Assembly (NCBI GenBank): GCA_013399305.1
Contig: VXAI01000028.1
Coordinates: 5,471,086-5,535,085, forward strand
Source: Rostratula benghalensis
Taxonomy: Eukaryota > Chordata > Aves > Charadriiformes > Rostratulidae
Length of the DNA: 64,000 bases
Direction: 5' to 3'
In this document: piece by piece, positions 37,881 to 51,829 of the stretch
Numbering within the stretch: the first letter of the stretch is position 1
Layout of the letters: each line of letters begins with the position of its first letter
Program-made: the position numbers and the translations under genes
Notes under the pieces: model-generated
The model's input: only the letters and a program-made list of their open reading frames with translations
What the model was told of the DNA's origin: nothing
The model's database searches: none

Positions 37881-40306
37881 TTTGTAACTATATTTTAGGG
37901 GCACAGTGACTAAGAATAAGAAATCACAGCACAAATGAGTAAATCCCCTGTATGGCAGACACAGCATGTTCTGAAAGGAAATCCTCTAAGGTGGGACAGG
38001 TTCTCATCTCATGCACCAAAGAGTTTGGGGGACCGTGGCATTATTTTTCAAGTGTGATGCTGTTTGGTGTGTCCTGTGTTCCTGTGATGTATGAAGCAAT
38101 GGTAGCTGCTCTCACACAGCTCAGAGCTGCACTCACGCCTGCAGGGATGCAGACTTTAGCGCCTGTTTAAAAATAAAAAATAAAATTCCTCTGTGTGTAA
38201 CCCATATTAGAGAGGTAGGTTGGCATGGCAGCAATAGGAAAGGGGAAGTTTCCAAATCTGACCCAGGCTGACTATCTTTTCACAGGGGAGGAACATGATT
38301 TTTTTCAGGGTTTGGAATATTCAGTGCTTAAAAAATATTCTTTGAATTAGTTCCAACTGTGGACGTGAATTTTGTATGGGAGCAACTTCCTTACTGAGAA
38401 CAAACTGAGGGTATCAGTGCATTTCAAGTAATCCGTTGAACCAGCAGCAGTTGGTACTAATTTTCTGTCACTGCTATTCAGTGGTGGATTTGAAGCAGAA
38501 ACATAAGCGTATGGCTCTGAAACCCATTCTCTGATCTAGTTCTTCATAAGAATCCTATTTTATTAAATAAATGGAGATTTGTATTAGACGCAGGTGTGGA
38601 AAGTCACTGTCTTGTGTTTTTCCAGCAGCCTGCCAGCTTGAGCAGCCTGAGACTTTGGTGTGTCACTGCAAAGTGGATGAATTGTTTCCTAATCTGCCCA
38701 GTCTTTTGGGAGGTGAATTCAGTGGCTTTAAAACTGGGAAAGCTTTGGGCAGGGCCAATTGCACTGAGCCCTGCTCTGAAATGAATGCCTCCAAGGGGGT
38801 CACCTCTCGCACTGCCATTTTTAGCCACGTGTGTGGTGCATGTGTTTTTTCTCTTCTCACACTTGCCTCACTTTTCCACATTATCCCACCAGCCAAACAT
38901 ATCTCTCAGCCTATGGCAGAGGAATTCAATGTGTTTCTTTGATACCGGGGCTTGCATTTAACTATTGACTCCAGGCTATCCTTAATAAAAACCAATTCCA
39001 ATGTTCATTTGGATTATTGTGGGGTTTATTGGAGAAATTGTAATGGAGATGTGCAGTTGATGTTTGGAAAACAGTTTATTTACCTACCGGTGTTTAAAGA
39101 AATAAAATCACTCCTATTGGCTTTTCAACAGCAGGAGCTGTGATTTGGCTCCAAGCCCAGCATCCATTATATATTGCACCTTTAGCCTCCAAATTGATAA
39201 AATGGCAGGTGTACAATTAACAGATTTAACTACAGTGTCTCTTATCTAAATGCTGTATGTTATCCCTCCTTCACTTACCCTTGCATATTTCTACTTCTTC
39301 AAACTTTCTTGGGCAGTAACTTTTACTGGTGATCTCTCCATATTGTTATTCTGTCTTTTCATAGACTGGCAGAACATCCTTGATCAGTTTAGTGTTTTCC
39401 CAACTGTCTCTCACCCTTTCTCAGCTGTCTCTCCTTCATTCTTTGCCCAGCTTGCTTCTGTTTGCAGTGAACTATTTTTTTTTTTAATGTTAGTGTTTAC
39501 CCCTATTTCTTCCTTCCACCTAAAAAAGGAACACTTCCTCGTAGTACAACGCTGGGTCTAAAACTTGGGTGTCATTAAATTCAGACTATTTTGAATGAAG
39601 TTTTAGGGTTCATTCCTGCTAAATGTAAGAGAAGCATCTGGGCTTGGACTATAGGGAGATGGAAATGCTGTCATCCCAGAATCAAGCCAGTCCTCTTTCA
39701 TTAGGTGTGTGTGTAGCCAGGCTCAAGCATTTCCAGTTGATCTGGATATATTATTTTCTCATCTATGAGAAATTTAGGCCATAGTTAATTCATAGTACAA
39801 GTTATTTTTCATCTTGGTTATGCACCTTGTTTTGATGTATGCATGAAAAAGATGATTGACATTTCTTTTTGCTGCATGAGGTGTGATACATACAGGGAAT
39901 GCCCCTTCATTTTTAAGTCGGGACTGTCGAAACATTGCTTGTGTATCATTGATCAAACCACACACATTTTAAAATGCATTCCTTCTGCTTCCTTCCTATC
40001 AGATGTTGAGAAATGGTTGATTGCAATTTCTCAAAGTTGCAAGAACTAGTCTAAGCTTGCCTTCTGATCAAATAAAGTCTTAAGACATAATGCTTTATAA
40101 CAGGCCAGACTCTGATTAAACACACCGAGTTTTAACTTGTGAATACTTGACCATATAAATGCCCTATTCAAAAGGAGTGGATGGCATGTGATGATTTGCT
40201 GGGTGTGAAAACCTTCCTTTTCTGTTAAGGCATTTGTTACTTTTGTCACATGAGTATCATCTGTGATCAGTCTCATGCTACGCATAGAATCAATAAAATT
40301 AGCGGA

Positions 40307-40321
40307 TTTTTTTTTTTTTTT
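40307..40321. repeat. poly-T tract
   Basis: Fifteen consecutive Ts in AT-rich sequence. Confidence 0.88.
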
Positions 40322-43300
40322 AAGAAACTGGCTTTTCAGATGGTTGTGTTTTGGGTCTTCATGGAGAATTATTCATTGAACTGTTGGGCTGAACAAAAAT
40401 TTCGTTGCCTTGCCTACTGTAACATCACTTATGTCCAGTTATCCTATTAAAAGTATCTTGAGACTTCAGTAAAAATCTTGCTTTTCTCTCTCTGTAAGTC
40501 ATCATTGTTTCTGAAAGCTAGAGAGACTTCTTTGTTGCTTAGCTCTTAGCTGTCTGAAACAGCATGCATTTCTTCAGTCTTTAAAATGCAATGTTTCTAT
40601 GTAACCAAGGATTGTGAGATCCTTTCTTTTGTACATTTATGTTTGAAGGTATTCATTTGAGGGTAATTCCAAGTAAAAAGAAAGTCTCTTGTGTGGCAGT
40701 GGATGTCTGCAGGTGTTCTAATCTCCTGCTATATCACTGTCTGGGAGATTTCACCTTCATGTTTAGGGAGTTCATCTGGGCTAATCAGGATTGGCAACTC
40801 TGTGCAAATGAGATGGAAAATGAAGGTTGAAAGTAGAATTTATTTTAAAGAAAATATTTGGTTAAAGAGACTGAGACTGTGGTATATTTATCATTATCTT
40901 TCCCTTTTCCAGCTCATCATTATATAACATTTTCATATTTTGTTACATTATATTAAAAACCTAAAAAAAAAAAAGAAAATAAATTGAGGTGGCTTGTTAA
41001 TACCTCCTGCTATTTTTTTCCTGAATATCAATCAAACTTAATGCATTCAGAAAGTAATTGGAATGTATGGAGAATTTGTTCTTAACTAACAACCTGAGAA
41101 AGAGACAGGTAAATTAGTTTTCTGTCTTCATTTTGAAGTGTTTTCTTGAGAATAATTTTCCAAAGGGAGGAAGGTTAAATTGTGGGTACCATTTAGGTAG
41201 CTCTTTTTTTTAAGAGCAGCAAGAGATTTTATTAGGTGCTGCTTCCCCCTGAAGTCTTTGCTAAAATCAGTGAAGTTGGCTTGAAAGCTGACAGCACTTT
41301 GCCCTTCATAAGTAGCTAGCTTATCTTTATGTTTCTTAAGACTTGTGGCATTTACTAAATCCTTTAAGGAATAAACGGGATATACTTTATATGTACAGAT
41401 TTCTATCTATTTCCTTTTCTTCTATTAACATTACATCAGCATACCAGGTCAGTGAACTAGCTATGGGCTTTCTCTCTTACTGCACCATGCTGGCAGTGCT
41501 GGTCTGCTCTCACAAGCACTCCCGGTTCTCTGCCTTCAAGTTTCTACTTGACTAACGAAACGTTTGCATTGCTCTTTTGCCCAGTTCCTAACAATTCCCT
41601 GAGGAGCTGTTTTCACTTTCTGTAGAGCATTTACATTTTATCTTTGTGAGAGAAGAGTTTTGGCATCCATTCTTTTTTCTGCTCTAATGGGATTGATTTT
41701 GGAGTTACCTACACAACCATTCCTACATTCCTGCATAATTATAAACCTTCAAAATACATGGAACAATGACCTTTACATATCAGAAGATTAACTAAACTGG
41801 AGAACAATAAAACTTAGTGAAGCAGGAAACTTCAAATGATTTGGAATGATTTTTGAAGCTTATGTCAGTTTTGTTAGAGGTTTAATTTTACATTCCTATA
41901 CTTGTAAAATTACTTGACAATAGTAAGCAAATAGTAGGGTGTACTTTTTCTACTTAGAGAAAGGAATGGAACAATTTAAAAAATAATGTCTTGCTTGAGA
42001 GGAATCGTGCTGCTTGTTTGAGATTCTAAGACCAAGAAATTTCAGTTTGCCTTCTGTTAGAGATGTCACTTCAGCAATGGCAACAAAGTGGTGGCAGAAA
42101 ATTTTTGCTTGGAAAGCCTTTTTTGGATGCTTGATGTAGTTTGCAGGCTTTCTTGTGCCGTTTAAAAGCAATTGCTTAGGTTGTGGCAGTGACACAATCC
42201 TTAGTGATGCAAGCACAGGTTGGTTTTCTTTCTCTGGGCTGTGCCCTTCACATTAAGATGGTTACTGTAGAGTTAAATATGCTGTCTGCATAACTCTCTT
42301 TAGATATAGTGGGTAGCACTGTGATTCAATATGTTCATATAGCATATGGTCGCGTTCTTCTAATAAGGGATACCTTAAGAGAAGGAATTTCTGAGGGACA
42401 TAAATGAGCACAGATCTTCCTGGAGGGTAGCAATTTCTGCCATTCAAATGATTTTCCAAATTGTTTTTCTTTTCCTCATTTTGTCTGGGCTTACCCAGAC
42501 ACGGTTGGTGTGTGTAATTCCAAAATGAAGGAAAGAATAACATTCTGGAATGAAATGCCATCCTTTTGGACGGAAGAAACACAAAGCTGGAATGCTGGAT
42601 TTAAGGCTGGAATAGCTGTGAAGAAAGATGATTTGTGAAGAGATGGATATTTTTGAAGGTATTAATTCTTTAAAGCTTGAGATGTCACATTAAAGACTGC
42701 TTCCTACAGTAGGATATCGGAAGTTACCAATTCAGCTTGTCAACACAGAGTAAACAGTCAAAATAAATTCAAATTGCCTTGTGTGAATCGTTGTCCTGAG
42801 GAATTTGAAAGGAAGTAGTGTTACTGAGATATATTATTTTCACAGCAGGGAAAGCAAGCTTGCTTTCCTAAGACTTACCTGTCACTTCCTAAATACCGTA
42901 TTCAAAACCGTGCATATATTTTCATTTGTTTGTGATAGGCATACAAGTGGGAAGTCCCCATTCATCCCTACTGCTCTCAACACAGAATCTAACAAGGTTG
43001 ACAGATCTTGTAATTTGTTTGCTGCTTCTATTCTTTAGTTTCTTTTCCTTCAATTCACAAAAGAGCCATATTCCAATTCCTGTCACTTTTTGTGTGTTAA
43101 ATTCACTTCAAGTGAACCCACATTTAAATCTCAAATCTTTTGCTCTGAATTAGAAGGTGGTTGCACTTACATGAATAGATTTTAAGGATGGAAATAATAA
43201 GGTTCAGCAACTTAACATTTTCTTGCTTGAATCTGTTACTACATGCTAATTCTAAGCACTCCAGTGCTGATTTAAGATCTTACTAGATGCCTTTTCAGAG

Positions 43301-46300
43301 AGACTGTGGACAGAGTGCTTGGGCACGAGGCACATGGGAAAATCTGGCCACTAAATAATTCTTTAGATTAAAAAATAAAAGGCACTGTGGAGCCTGTGGA
43401 GCCTTAAGAGCCTAAAAAGTGCCCTGGGTTGAAAATTCAGTCCAGCAATATGCATGATTGCTACAGCCATCAAAATGCCTTTAAAAAAGGTTGCAGCTCC
43501 TTAATGTGGTGCATGGCTTGATGGAAGATACTGCTGCCAGACCTCCAAGTATAGATTTGTATGGCCTGGGAGTGTCACCCTAGCCATATAAAATTTAATT
43601 AAGGGCTTAAAGCATTATGTTGTTGGGGAAGATGGAGCATAGAAGACCACATAAAGGATTTAGACCCCAAAGTTTCCTTGTCATTTTCAGTGTTAAAGTC
43701 TAGTGAGTTGTAGAAGTAAGAAGAATAAATGAATGATGAGTTGCTGCATGAAAATTTCAAGGAGAACTTCCAGTTTTGTGGCTCTGTGTCAAGAGTTTTC
43801 TTAGTAAGTGATTGTTTCATAAAATAAGTGGAGAAGTGGTTGAAAATGTGGTAATATTGAAGCTTGCTACAGTAAACTATCATTAAATGATCAAGATCAT
43901 TTCATTTGCCATGTGTAACACTTCTCTGCCTGTTGTGGTTTTCTGACCACCAAGTGCTGTAAGGCTCTGGGTATCTCTAGAGCACTGCTAAAAATCTCAA
44001 CTCACTTTACAGGTTTTTGGCACCTTTCAGGGGTAGATGGAAGAAAAATGTACCAAACTTGTTAGAACAGAGCAGTCTATGAGTGCATGGAAAAAATTCT
44101 TCCACCCATACCATGACTGGAGATAGGGTGTGTCCCGTGAAGTTTGGGATGGGAAAGATTGTTTCCCAGAGGCAATCATTGTCCTCACGCTGCTGCCAGA
44201 GTGAGCTCAGAGGTGTGCGTGGGAGGAAACCCATTCCTTATGTCTCGGGTCTGTGGTCGGAGCCAGATTCTGTGAGTGGCTGTAGGGATCTGCTGTGGGG
44301 TTGTGCTCCTGTCAGGTGTTCACGCGCTGCCCCATGGTATGCATCCCTTGCATTTTACATCAGTGCTGTGCTGCTTGGCCTTTCAAGGAGAGGAGTGTGG
44401 TAATCATCTGGTCTTTGTTATGCCCTGTTTCAACGGCAATTAGGAAATAATCCAGTATTTTAAATATCAGAAAGGATTCAGGCCCATTTATGTATTCACT
44501 TTGAATTTCTTTCAAGGTTGAAAAAACCCCAGAAATCAGAAGGTACATATTTCCCCAGCAGGTCATTAGTAATGAAACAGTGAACTTTATTTTTTAATTT
44601 ATATTGTTAGTAGATGAAACTTCCAGACATTTGTCTTAATGTTTGTTTCTGTGTTTAATAGCTGAGCTAAAGGTTGGAAAAAACCAGGTTTGCTTCATCC
44701 TTCTTCTTCATTCTTTCAGCATTTGGGGAAAGTTAGTTCAGCTTTAAGGTTTCTGTACCAACATCCTCTGACTCAGAGCTGCATGACTGGCTTCTAACCA
44801 AGGGCTTTGCGAAGCGTGGAGGATCATGGTGTATTGGAGATAACAAAGCATACCTCATTATAACATCTCCCGTTCTTTGCCTTTTATGCTTGCACAGAGC
44901 ACAGGAATTTTTTCCCTTGAGTTTATTGAGGGAATCAGTGATTAACTTCTGGAAAATAAAATTATTTTCTTGAAAGACATAAGTACTTAAACCTAATACT
45001 GAAGCAGCAGGTGAAAAATAATAGTGAAGCTGGTTTTAATGCGGGAAGTGGAGAATGCATAATTGAAACAGTATGATGATGAAAAGGTATTATGTGAAGC
45101 CGTCAGAAGTCATTATAATACACTAATTAACACATTTTGCACTTTTAGCTTATGCTGTTGTGTGCTAATATTTTTTCCTCTTTTGCCTTTTGCACTCCTT
45201 AGCCTTTTCTGCAGGTATTTGAAGGCAGGCAGTGATATTCCCCATGATTTGCTATTTTAAATGCTTTTGTTAGAGGAACCTGTCACCTGCATAGTATGGA
45301 TTTTCCTCTTGATAGCAATTTAAAATGTATGCTTGGGCTTTAGTTTTGCTTTTCTAATGTCTAGAAGAAAACATACATTACATTTCAAGCTAGGTAGAGA
45401 ATGTCAAATTGTAAAGTGAAAGCTTTAATCTGTGTGTGACTGATACCTTCCTTTGCATGCGGCTTATCAACCTTATGTCGTGAGTCTTTCTGGAGGAAGC
45501 CTCCTTTTGAACGTAACAAATGTAAACAAAGCAGTAGATCTTCATATCTCATAGGACTTCTGGAAATGGTTCAGTGTGAAATCGCCCTTCTTAAAATGCC
45601 GTCATAGGCTTTATGCACCACCTGAGGAAATAACAGCTTAAATGATACGGAGGGCTGGAATTCGTTCTGTGGATCAATTTCATCCATTGCACTGAATTTA
45701 GCTACTAACACTTCAGACTATTTAGTGTGATCTTCACATACCTGTAATTGAATCTTGCCACAGCAACTCTTCTGTTCTCCCTAATGAGTCAGCATACTGT
45801 GTAGTTTAAAGCCCACTGCAACTTTTTTGGTACTTTTCCAGTACTCCAAAGTATAGAAATCAGGGCATAAACTGCTGTCCAGTTTTTTCTGACAGGTCCA
45901 CATTTTGTGAGGCTCTGATGATGAGCATCCCTAGATATCCCACTTCCTATAAAGTACTGACAGGGCTTCCCTCTGCTCAGATCTGTTTAGCCATCTGGGT
46001 AAATCTTGCCTAGGTTTATATTTTTAAAATGGAACAACCAAAAAATAAAAGATGAAAATCGAGAAAGTACCACGTGTTGAAGTAAATCTTGGAAGAGAAG
46101 AAATGCAGTGAAATCAGACTCCCTTGTCTCTCCCTGGTGATGGATTTGAGATGGGAGCAGTTCTTTCGTTTGCAAAGTATTTAGAGCAATTTGCTTTTTT
46201 CTAAGGCCAAACATGGACAAGTTGAGTACAGCAGAGGGAAATACTCTCAACAGAAAATTCTGTTTATGGAAACCATTGTGCAATCCATGAGTGCTACGGC

Positions 46301-46682
46301 TTTTCTTACTCCGGTGTGCATGCCCACATACACATCCCTGCTGAAAATACCATTTACAGTTAATGCCTTAGGCATATCTCCACTTTAGTGAACATGTTTA
46401 ATTTCTAACATAATACTATGTGGTAACTCTTGGCAAACTGTTCTCTCTGTGATGGAAGTCAACCTAGATTAATTACTTTTTGGTGTTAGGAAATGGTAGC
46501 TCTGAGAGGTACAAGCTGTCCCATGTGCTCAGAAGCAAGTTGCCATCACATTCAGACTAATTCCTCTGGTAATTCACCACCTTGGACGATCCCAGAACAT
46601 ATGAGCTTATTGGAAGATGTTGTTTGGGCTAGGGAGTGGATACCAGGTGGGGAACAAAGTCTGGGCTATGAAAGGGTAGCCT

Positions 46683-46706
46683 GGGGGGTGGGTGTGGGGG
46701 GATGGG
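46683..46706 (+). other. G-quadruplex candidate on the plus strand
   Basis: G6-T-G3-TGT-G6-AT-G3 gives four G runs with loops of 1, 3 and 2 bases, which meets the standard pattern. It lies on the strand that would be the intronic pre-mRNA of MACROD2, so an RNA quadruplex is also possible. Confidence 0.7.
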
Positions 46707-47797
46707 TGGTCAATTCCACTTAGGGATACCGCTGGAAGGGTGGTTTTTCCACGGGCTGTGGTTGCTGTAATCTATTTCTGAACTTTGCCGCCAGTTGTGA
46801 AATTGCATTTCCTCCTCCTTATGTTTTGGCATAATCGTGGGAGAAATTGCTAGATAAGAATCAGTCCTAGTGCTGCTTTGGGACTTCATAATTTCCCAAG
46901 ATCTTGGGTATAAGGTGGGACCTTCTGGCTGAGATCCTGTTCTTCATTAAGTTTGACAAAATATCTTTTACATAGGTGAAATTTGCAAAAGTACAAAGAA
47001 GCAAGTGTTGGATATTTGGGAACAGCTATTCTGAAGTGTAGGCCTTTTGCTCCATAAAAGCAACACATGAAGAACATGTTCAGAAAAGTGTTTTGGTATT
47101 TCAGGTTGCATCTTCACAATAGCCTTTACTTAGATTTGCTCTCTCAGTTTACAGAATAATAATTGTCTAACTTAGGTAGTAAGAGAAGTGCAAAAAATTA
47201 CTTAGATTCTCATCTCCTCTTTATCATGACCAGAACGAGACATTCCTGCAATTTTATTTTGAAAGCTCTTTAGTGCTCTGAGTAACACAATCTGAATTAT
47301 ACTTCTAAACTGTAACTGTATTGGAATGTTTATCTTCAAAAGGGAACATCTGATTGATTTGCTTAAGTGTTTTGTTTTGTTTTTTTAATACAGGATTGAT
47401 TTCTGTGTCTGTCATTTTAGATCGATTTATTTACTTTCCTGCTGTCAAGGCTTGCTGCTCAGTTATTATTGGCAGCTCTGGAAGACTGCATCCTATCAGT
47501 TATTTCCTACTTTAATGAGTATTTGAGTCAGAAAAGAATGGGAATTACCTGGGCAAACCTGATTCCTTTTCTTCTTGCTTAGTAAATGTACTATATCTAC
47601 CAAACGTAGGATATGTTCAAATAAGAAACTGATACAAAGGACCTTAATACTGATTTTCTGAGCTGAAATTTAAAGGTGTGTAGTGCACTACCTGATGATA
47701 AGCTAACTTTATGAATGCACTTCAAGTACAAGAATTGTTTTTTTCCTGGTCAGACTGTGCTATCCACTCAAGAAAGATTATTTATTCCTTCTTTTTG

Positions 47798-47815
47798 TTT
47801 TTTTTTTTTTTTTTT
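47798..47815. repeat. poly-T tract
   Basis: Eighteen consecutive Ts followed by GGCAG. It resembles a strong polypyrimidine acceptor, but no open frame or donor with coding character follows. Confidence 0.88.
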
Positions 47816-49979
47816 GGCAGAAAAGAAACTACTTAATGCTAACACTAGAAGAAGATTTGCACTTATATAACAAATCTATTAGGCAGTCAAAAAGAGCTTT
47901 CTAAATCTTATTCTCTATTACCTTCACTAGCACTGTCAGATATTTATAGTAAAAGCAATTATGTTTGGTGGGGGTGGTGGTGATGGGGACAGACAGGATG
48001 GAAAGTGGTTATAAAATGCCATTTCTCACAAATGGTAGACATCAAACAAAATGTAAAATCTGAAGGTGCCATGTAAGCTCTGTTCTCAAAACCTTTGTTT
48101 GGAAGACTTGAGTTTTACTGACAGCGTATGACAGGAAGCTTACATTTTTCAGGGTGGGCTGAAATGTGTCTGAAACCGATGGCAGTCAATCTCAGCCATT
48201 CACTTCTCTGGCTTTCACGTTTTGATGCAACGAGAATGAAAAGAAAGAAGCACTAAAGGAGCACAAACGAAATAATTGGAACCTAATCACGCTTAATTAT
48301 TAGGCATGTGTTTAATTTTAGGCATATAAATAGGCCTGCTGAAGGGAAAAGGGTGTATTCGGACGTATTCTTTTCATTGCCTAAAATGAGTTTTAAAAGT
48401 GTAAGCTCTTTAAGTAGTTGGATGTTTTTGATATTTTTACAGAAGAATCCTTACAGTCATCTTGTTACACAGGATTTTTTGTTAAATGGGATTTAACTCT
48501 TTGTCACATTTCCCTGAAAATAAATAATCTGACAATAGCATTAGCAAAATTGAAAACGTAGCCATATTTCATCTCCTTACTTAGGGTTTATATCCAGGTA
48601 TGCAACTACTTGCTCTCCCCTTCATATTTACAGCCAAATTTACAGCATGCTGTCTTTCCTTTTCTGTCTTGTAGAGTCATCTTGCCTTCATTAAATAAGA
48701 AAGGGGAAAATATCTTCAATTGTAATGCCTTCACCCCCCTCATTTTTCTTCTAAAACTCTTCATTGTTCTTTTTCTTTTAAATTCTTGCTATCGGAAAAA
48801 TCAAGTGAGCCTAGGTGACGTGACAGGCATATACCCTGATCCTGTAAAGCTGCCAGTAGAAAGGCAGGAGCCATGATTATTGCTGGTGCAGTCAACTAAT
48901 AGTAAACAGCATGAAAAATAGAGCATGCACAGGTTCCAGAATGAGGGCTGCCAGTGGATGGACACCTCCATCAACTCCTATTTTTTTAAAAATAAGAAAA
49001 GCGTTTTGCTTTTGATTTCCACTGCATTGGTTTTGTCAGCTCATCTAGCCCTCTGCTTGCATGGGAGGCCAGTCAAGAGCAGCCCACAGAGGGAAGGGGT
49101 TTTGGAGAATCATGGTGGCTGCCTTTTCAGCTGGCATGCTCTGATTTGAAGGAGGCAGTTCAAGAGCTAATGTCCTGAGCTTCCGCAGTTTAAGCTCAGC
49201 AACTAAGGTCCTTGTGACAGCATCTGTACCAGCTGCACAGCTTATGTGTAGTCATCCATCACTCTGCACAGGAAGCACTCTGCTGTGCCTGTGGAGATGC
49301 TGAGAATGTGCAAGATACTGATAACACCAGTATAGTTTATTACTTCTACCTGCCATCTCTAGAAAGCGTTTTTCCTGATCTGTACACTCTTCCTCACTGT
49401 CCAGTTTGTCCTTTGGGTAATCTGTTGGTCTCCGTGTGTGCGTTAAGTGGCAGAGTTTTCATTGTTTAAACAAAGCTATTGAACTGTGGTACTTTCTTGA
49501 AACACTGTATGTTGTGTTTCGCCATATGCTGGGTTTCTATCTTGAAAAGCATTAATTCCATCTTTCGTATGCCCCGTGCGTTGGTCCATGCGTGAACGCT
49601 GCGTAAAGAGTTCAATGGCACTAATCCAAGGACGGTGCCGAAGGACCCCAGCCTGACACCCAGCTCAGCCACACACCTCTCTGTGGTTTTGCTTTTCTAG
49701 TTTATCTGTGTTACACCAGTAGCATGAGATGGAACAACTTGTATCTGCATTCCATACATTTGTCTCTTTCATACCTTTTTTTCCCCCGCTGCAAAAGGGA
49801 GCATATGTTCCTCGCTGCTTGCATTAATGAGCCTTTGATGCCATTGCTAAATGTAGCAGGTGGGGAAACTTACCCTTGATTTCTGTTAATGATTACATGC
49901 AGCAGTGTTCCTTTCTCATTTAAAGAGGACCTGTTGATATATTAATATATGGTTTGTCTTTTTTTTTTTTTTCCTTCAG

Positions 49980-50078
49980 ACTGGATGCTCAATTTTGCCC
50001 AAGTACAATCGCTTTTGTGGCACTAGATGTTTGAAGCATTTAGAGAAGCTTTTGTTCCTGTGTCATGTATTGGTACAG
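49980..50078 (+). other. Exon-like segment (unproven), 99 nt
   Basis: A T14 tract (49959-49972) then CCTTCAG forms a very strong acceptor at 49979. The 99-nt segment (33 codons, one frame fully open, beginning TGCSILPKYNRFCG) ends at CAG before GTAGAA, a moderate donor. Spliced after the MACROD2 exon in its phase, the lone T plus AC would make a Tyr codon, as the family has. The next 14 codons then end in a TAG, giving a truncated macro domain. Chance is a real alternative. Confidence 0.25.
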
Positions 50079-51829
50079 GTAGAACTTTTACATGAATGTG
50101 GCTTTCAGCTTTGAGTGTCCACATCAGAGCTAGATTAAACAGTTACATCAGTAGAAAGATTACCTCCACATTTCATAGGAAGAAAATGCTTAAACAACAA
50201 AGAACTGTATTTTTTTGTCATAAAGGGTAAGAATTTTACATGTCTTTCTGAGTATGTGGTACTAACTGGTGATATTTTTCATGGACACTTTATGTTTGCA
50301 GAACGTATTATCAGAGCAGAAGCTGTTGCATTTGAGTTTAGACTTTGGTCTACTTTTTACCTCTAGAGATGTTACAGCGTAAGTTTTCACTTCTGAAAGA
50401 TCATCTGTGCTGACATTCTCATTTTTAACTCATTAGGAGCCCCTGTAGCAGGAAGGCTGAGGTATGCTTTGCGGTCGTGAATTTATGTATCACTGGGGTA
50501 ACAGTAGAACCTTGAAAGCTCCAGAGGACTGGGTTTCAAAGAACACAGCAAGCCAAAAGGTTGCCTAAAATCATATGTTCCTGCACCTAACCCCATCACC
50601 CTAGTCGTTTTCAATTGTTCAGAGTGATATGCTTCTCAGTCTCGTTCAATAGCAGGTTTGCAGACCTCTGACATCTCTATTTAAAAACTAATGGGCAGCT
50701 TTCCAACAACAGCTGGTAAAGGGCACTTTCAGCTGTTTATTATGAAATGGATTTTAAAAAAGCACATGGTCTCATATTTCATAGTTTGTCTCGAAGTTCA
50801 AACTAATATTTACTGATTTTTTTGTTTCTGCTTGACATTGATTTAGCTTATATATAATATGTGCTTTTTACTTTACTAAACATTTCCTTACGTGGGAAGT
50901 GTGAAATCAACAGTCTTGGCATGGTATTTCAGCAGTGTGGGTAAATTTTATAATTGGTTGAGTTGCTTTTAAAATGTTAACTATGTTAATTTCCTCAGAT
51001 GCTACATCTTTGATTTTTCTATACAATTCCAAGAGGCCATGTGGTTGATTGGAATTTGAATTGTTTTTGCAATTTAACGCACATGGAAATCTAACGTGGA
51101 GTATCCCAATGAAATGCTGTAGCAACTATTGGAATGTTTTTCTATGAATTTCATTATAAATAGGTCCATTTCTCATTAATATTATTGGTTAATCTTAACA
51201 ACTGAGTATAAAGGGGAAAGTCAGGGTTTTCCTGAAGTCAGCTGGCAAAGGTTGTACAGTTCTTTAAACAAGGAAATAATTTCCTAATGTAAAAGCCCAT
51301 CTGCACACTTACACATTCCTAAATGCAAATTTCAAAGCTATTTTCCATGTCGGTATCCAAGTATTTCCCTGGACTGATGGCTGGCTGTGCGCTCATGGAA
51401 AATCTGGAGGCTTACATCTTCGGTGATGGCAGTAACCATCTTCTAAGGAAAACCCACTCATCTGACTTCTGTGATCTTCAACCACTGCTATCACTCTATT
51501 GAAAGCTCCCCAAATATGTCAATTTGCTTTCAAACTTTGATCCCTGACTCTTCTCTTGAATTCCCCCAGGGCAACATTCCACTTCCCTGACCATCTTGTA
51601 TGTAAATTGTTTTCAAATGACTGAATTAATCAACATTGCAGAACCTTAATTGAATATACAACTGATGATGCATGTCAGTTCATTCAAGTTAGAAATATAT
51701 TTTAATTTTTGCATACCCCAGAGAAATTAGCATCTCTTACTCTAACATTTCAACCCTTCAAAATTACAAAGAGATTTTAACCTGAGAAATGCCAAAATTA
51801 CCATTGTCAAATGCAAACACTTAACTTAC

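Larger units (their letters stand above)
34922..46682 (+). other. MACROD2 downstream intron, segment 3: no gene seen
   Basis: Non-coding sequence. It contains the longest open frame in the window (34929-35444, 171 codons), which is rich in Phe, Leu and Ser because the strand is T-rich and which has no recognisable domain. It also holds a CT/T tract (37843-37879), a T15 tract (40307-40321), a 123-codon frame at 38571-38942 overlapped by two minus-strand frames, and a slightly GC-richer patch at about 44100-44340. None is supported as a gene. Confidence 0.6.

Noticed and set aside
47798..47820. T18-GGCAG as a splice acceptor
   Set aside because: Strong tract, but no matching donor or protein-like segment follows within a few hundred bases.
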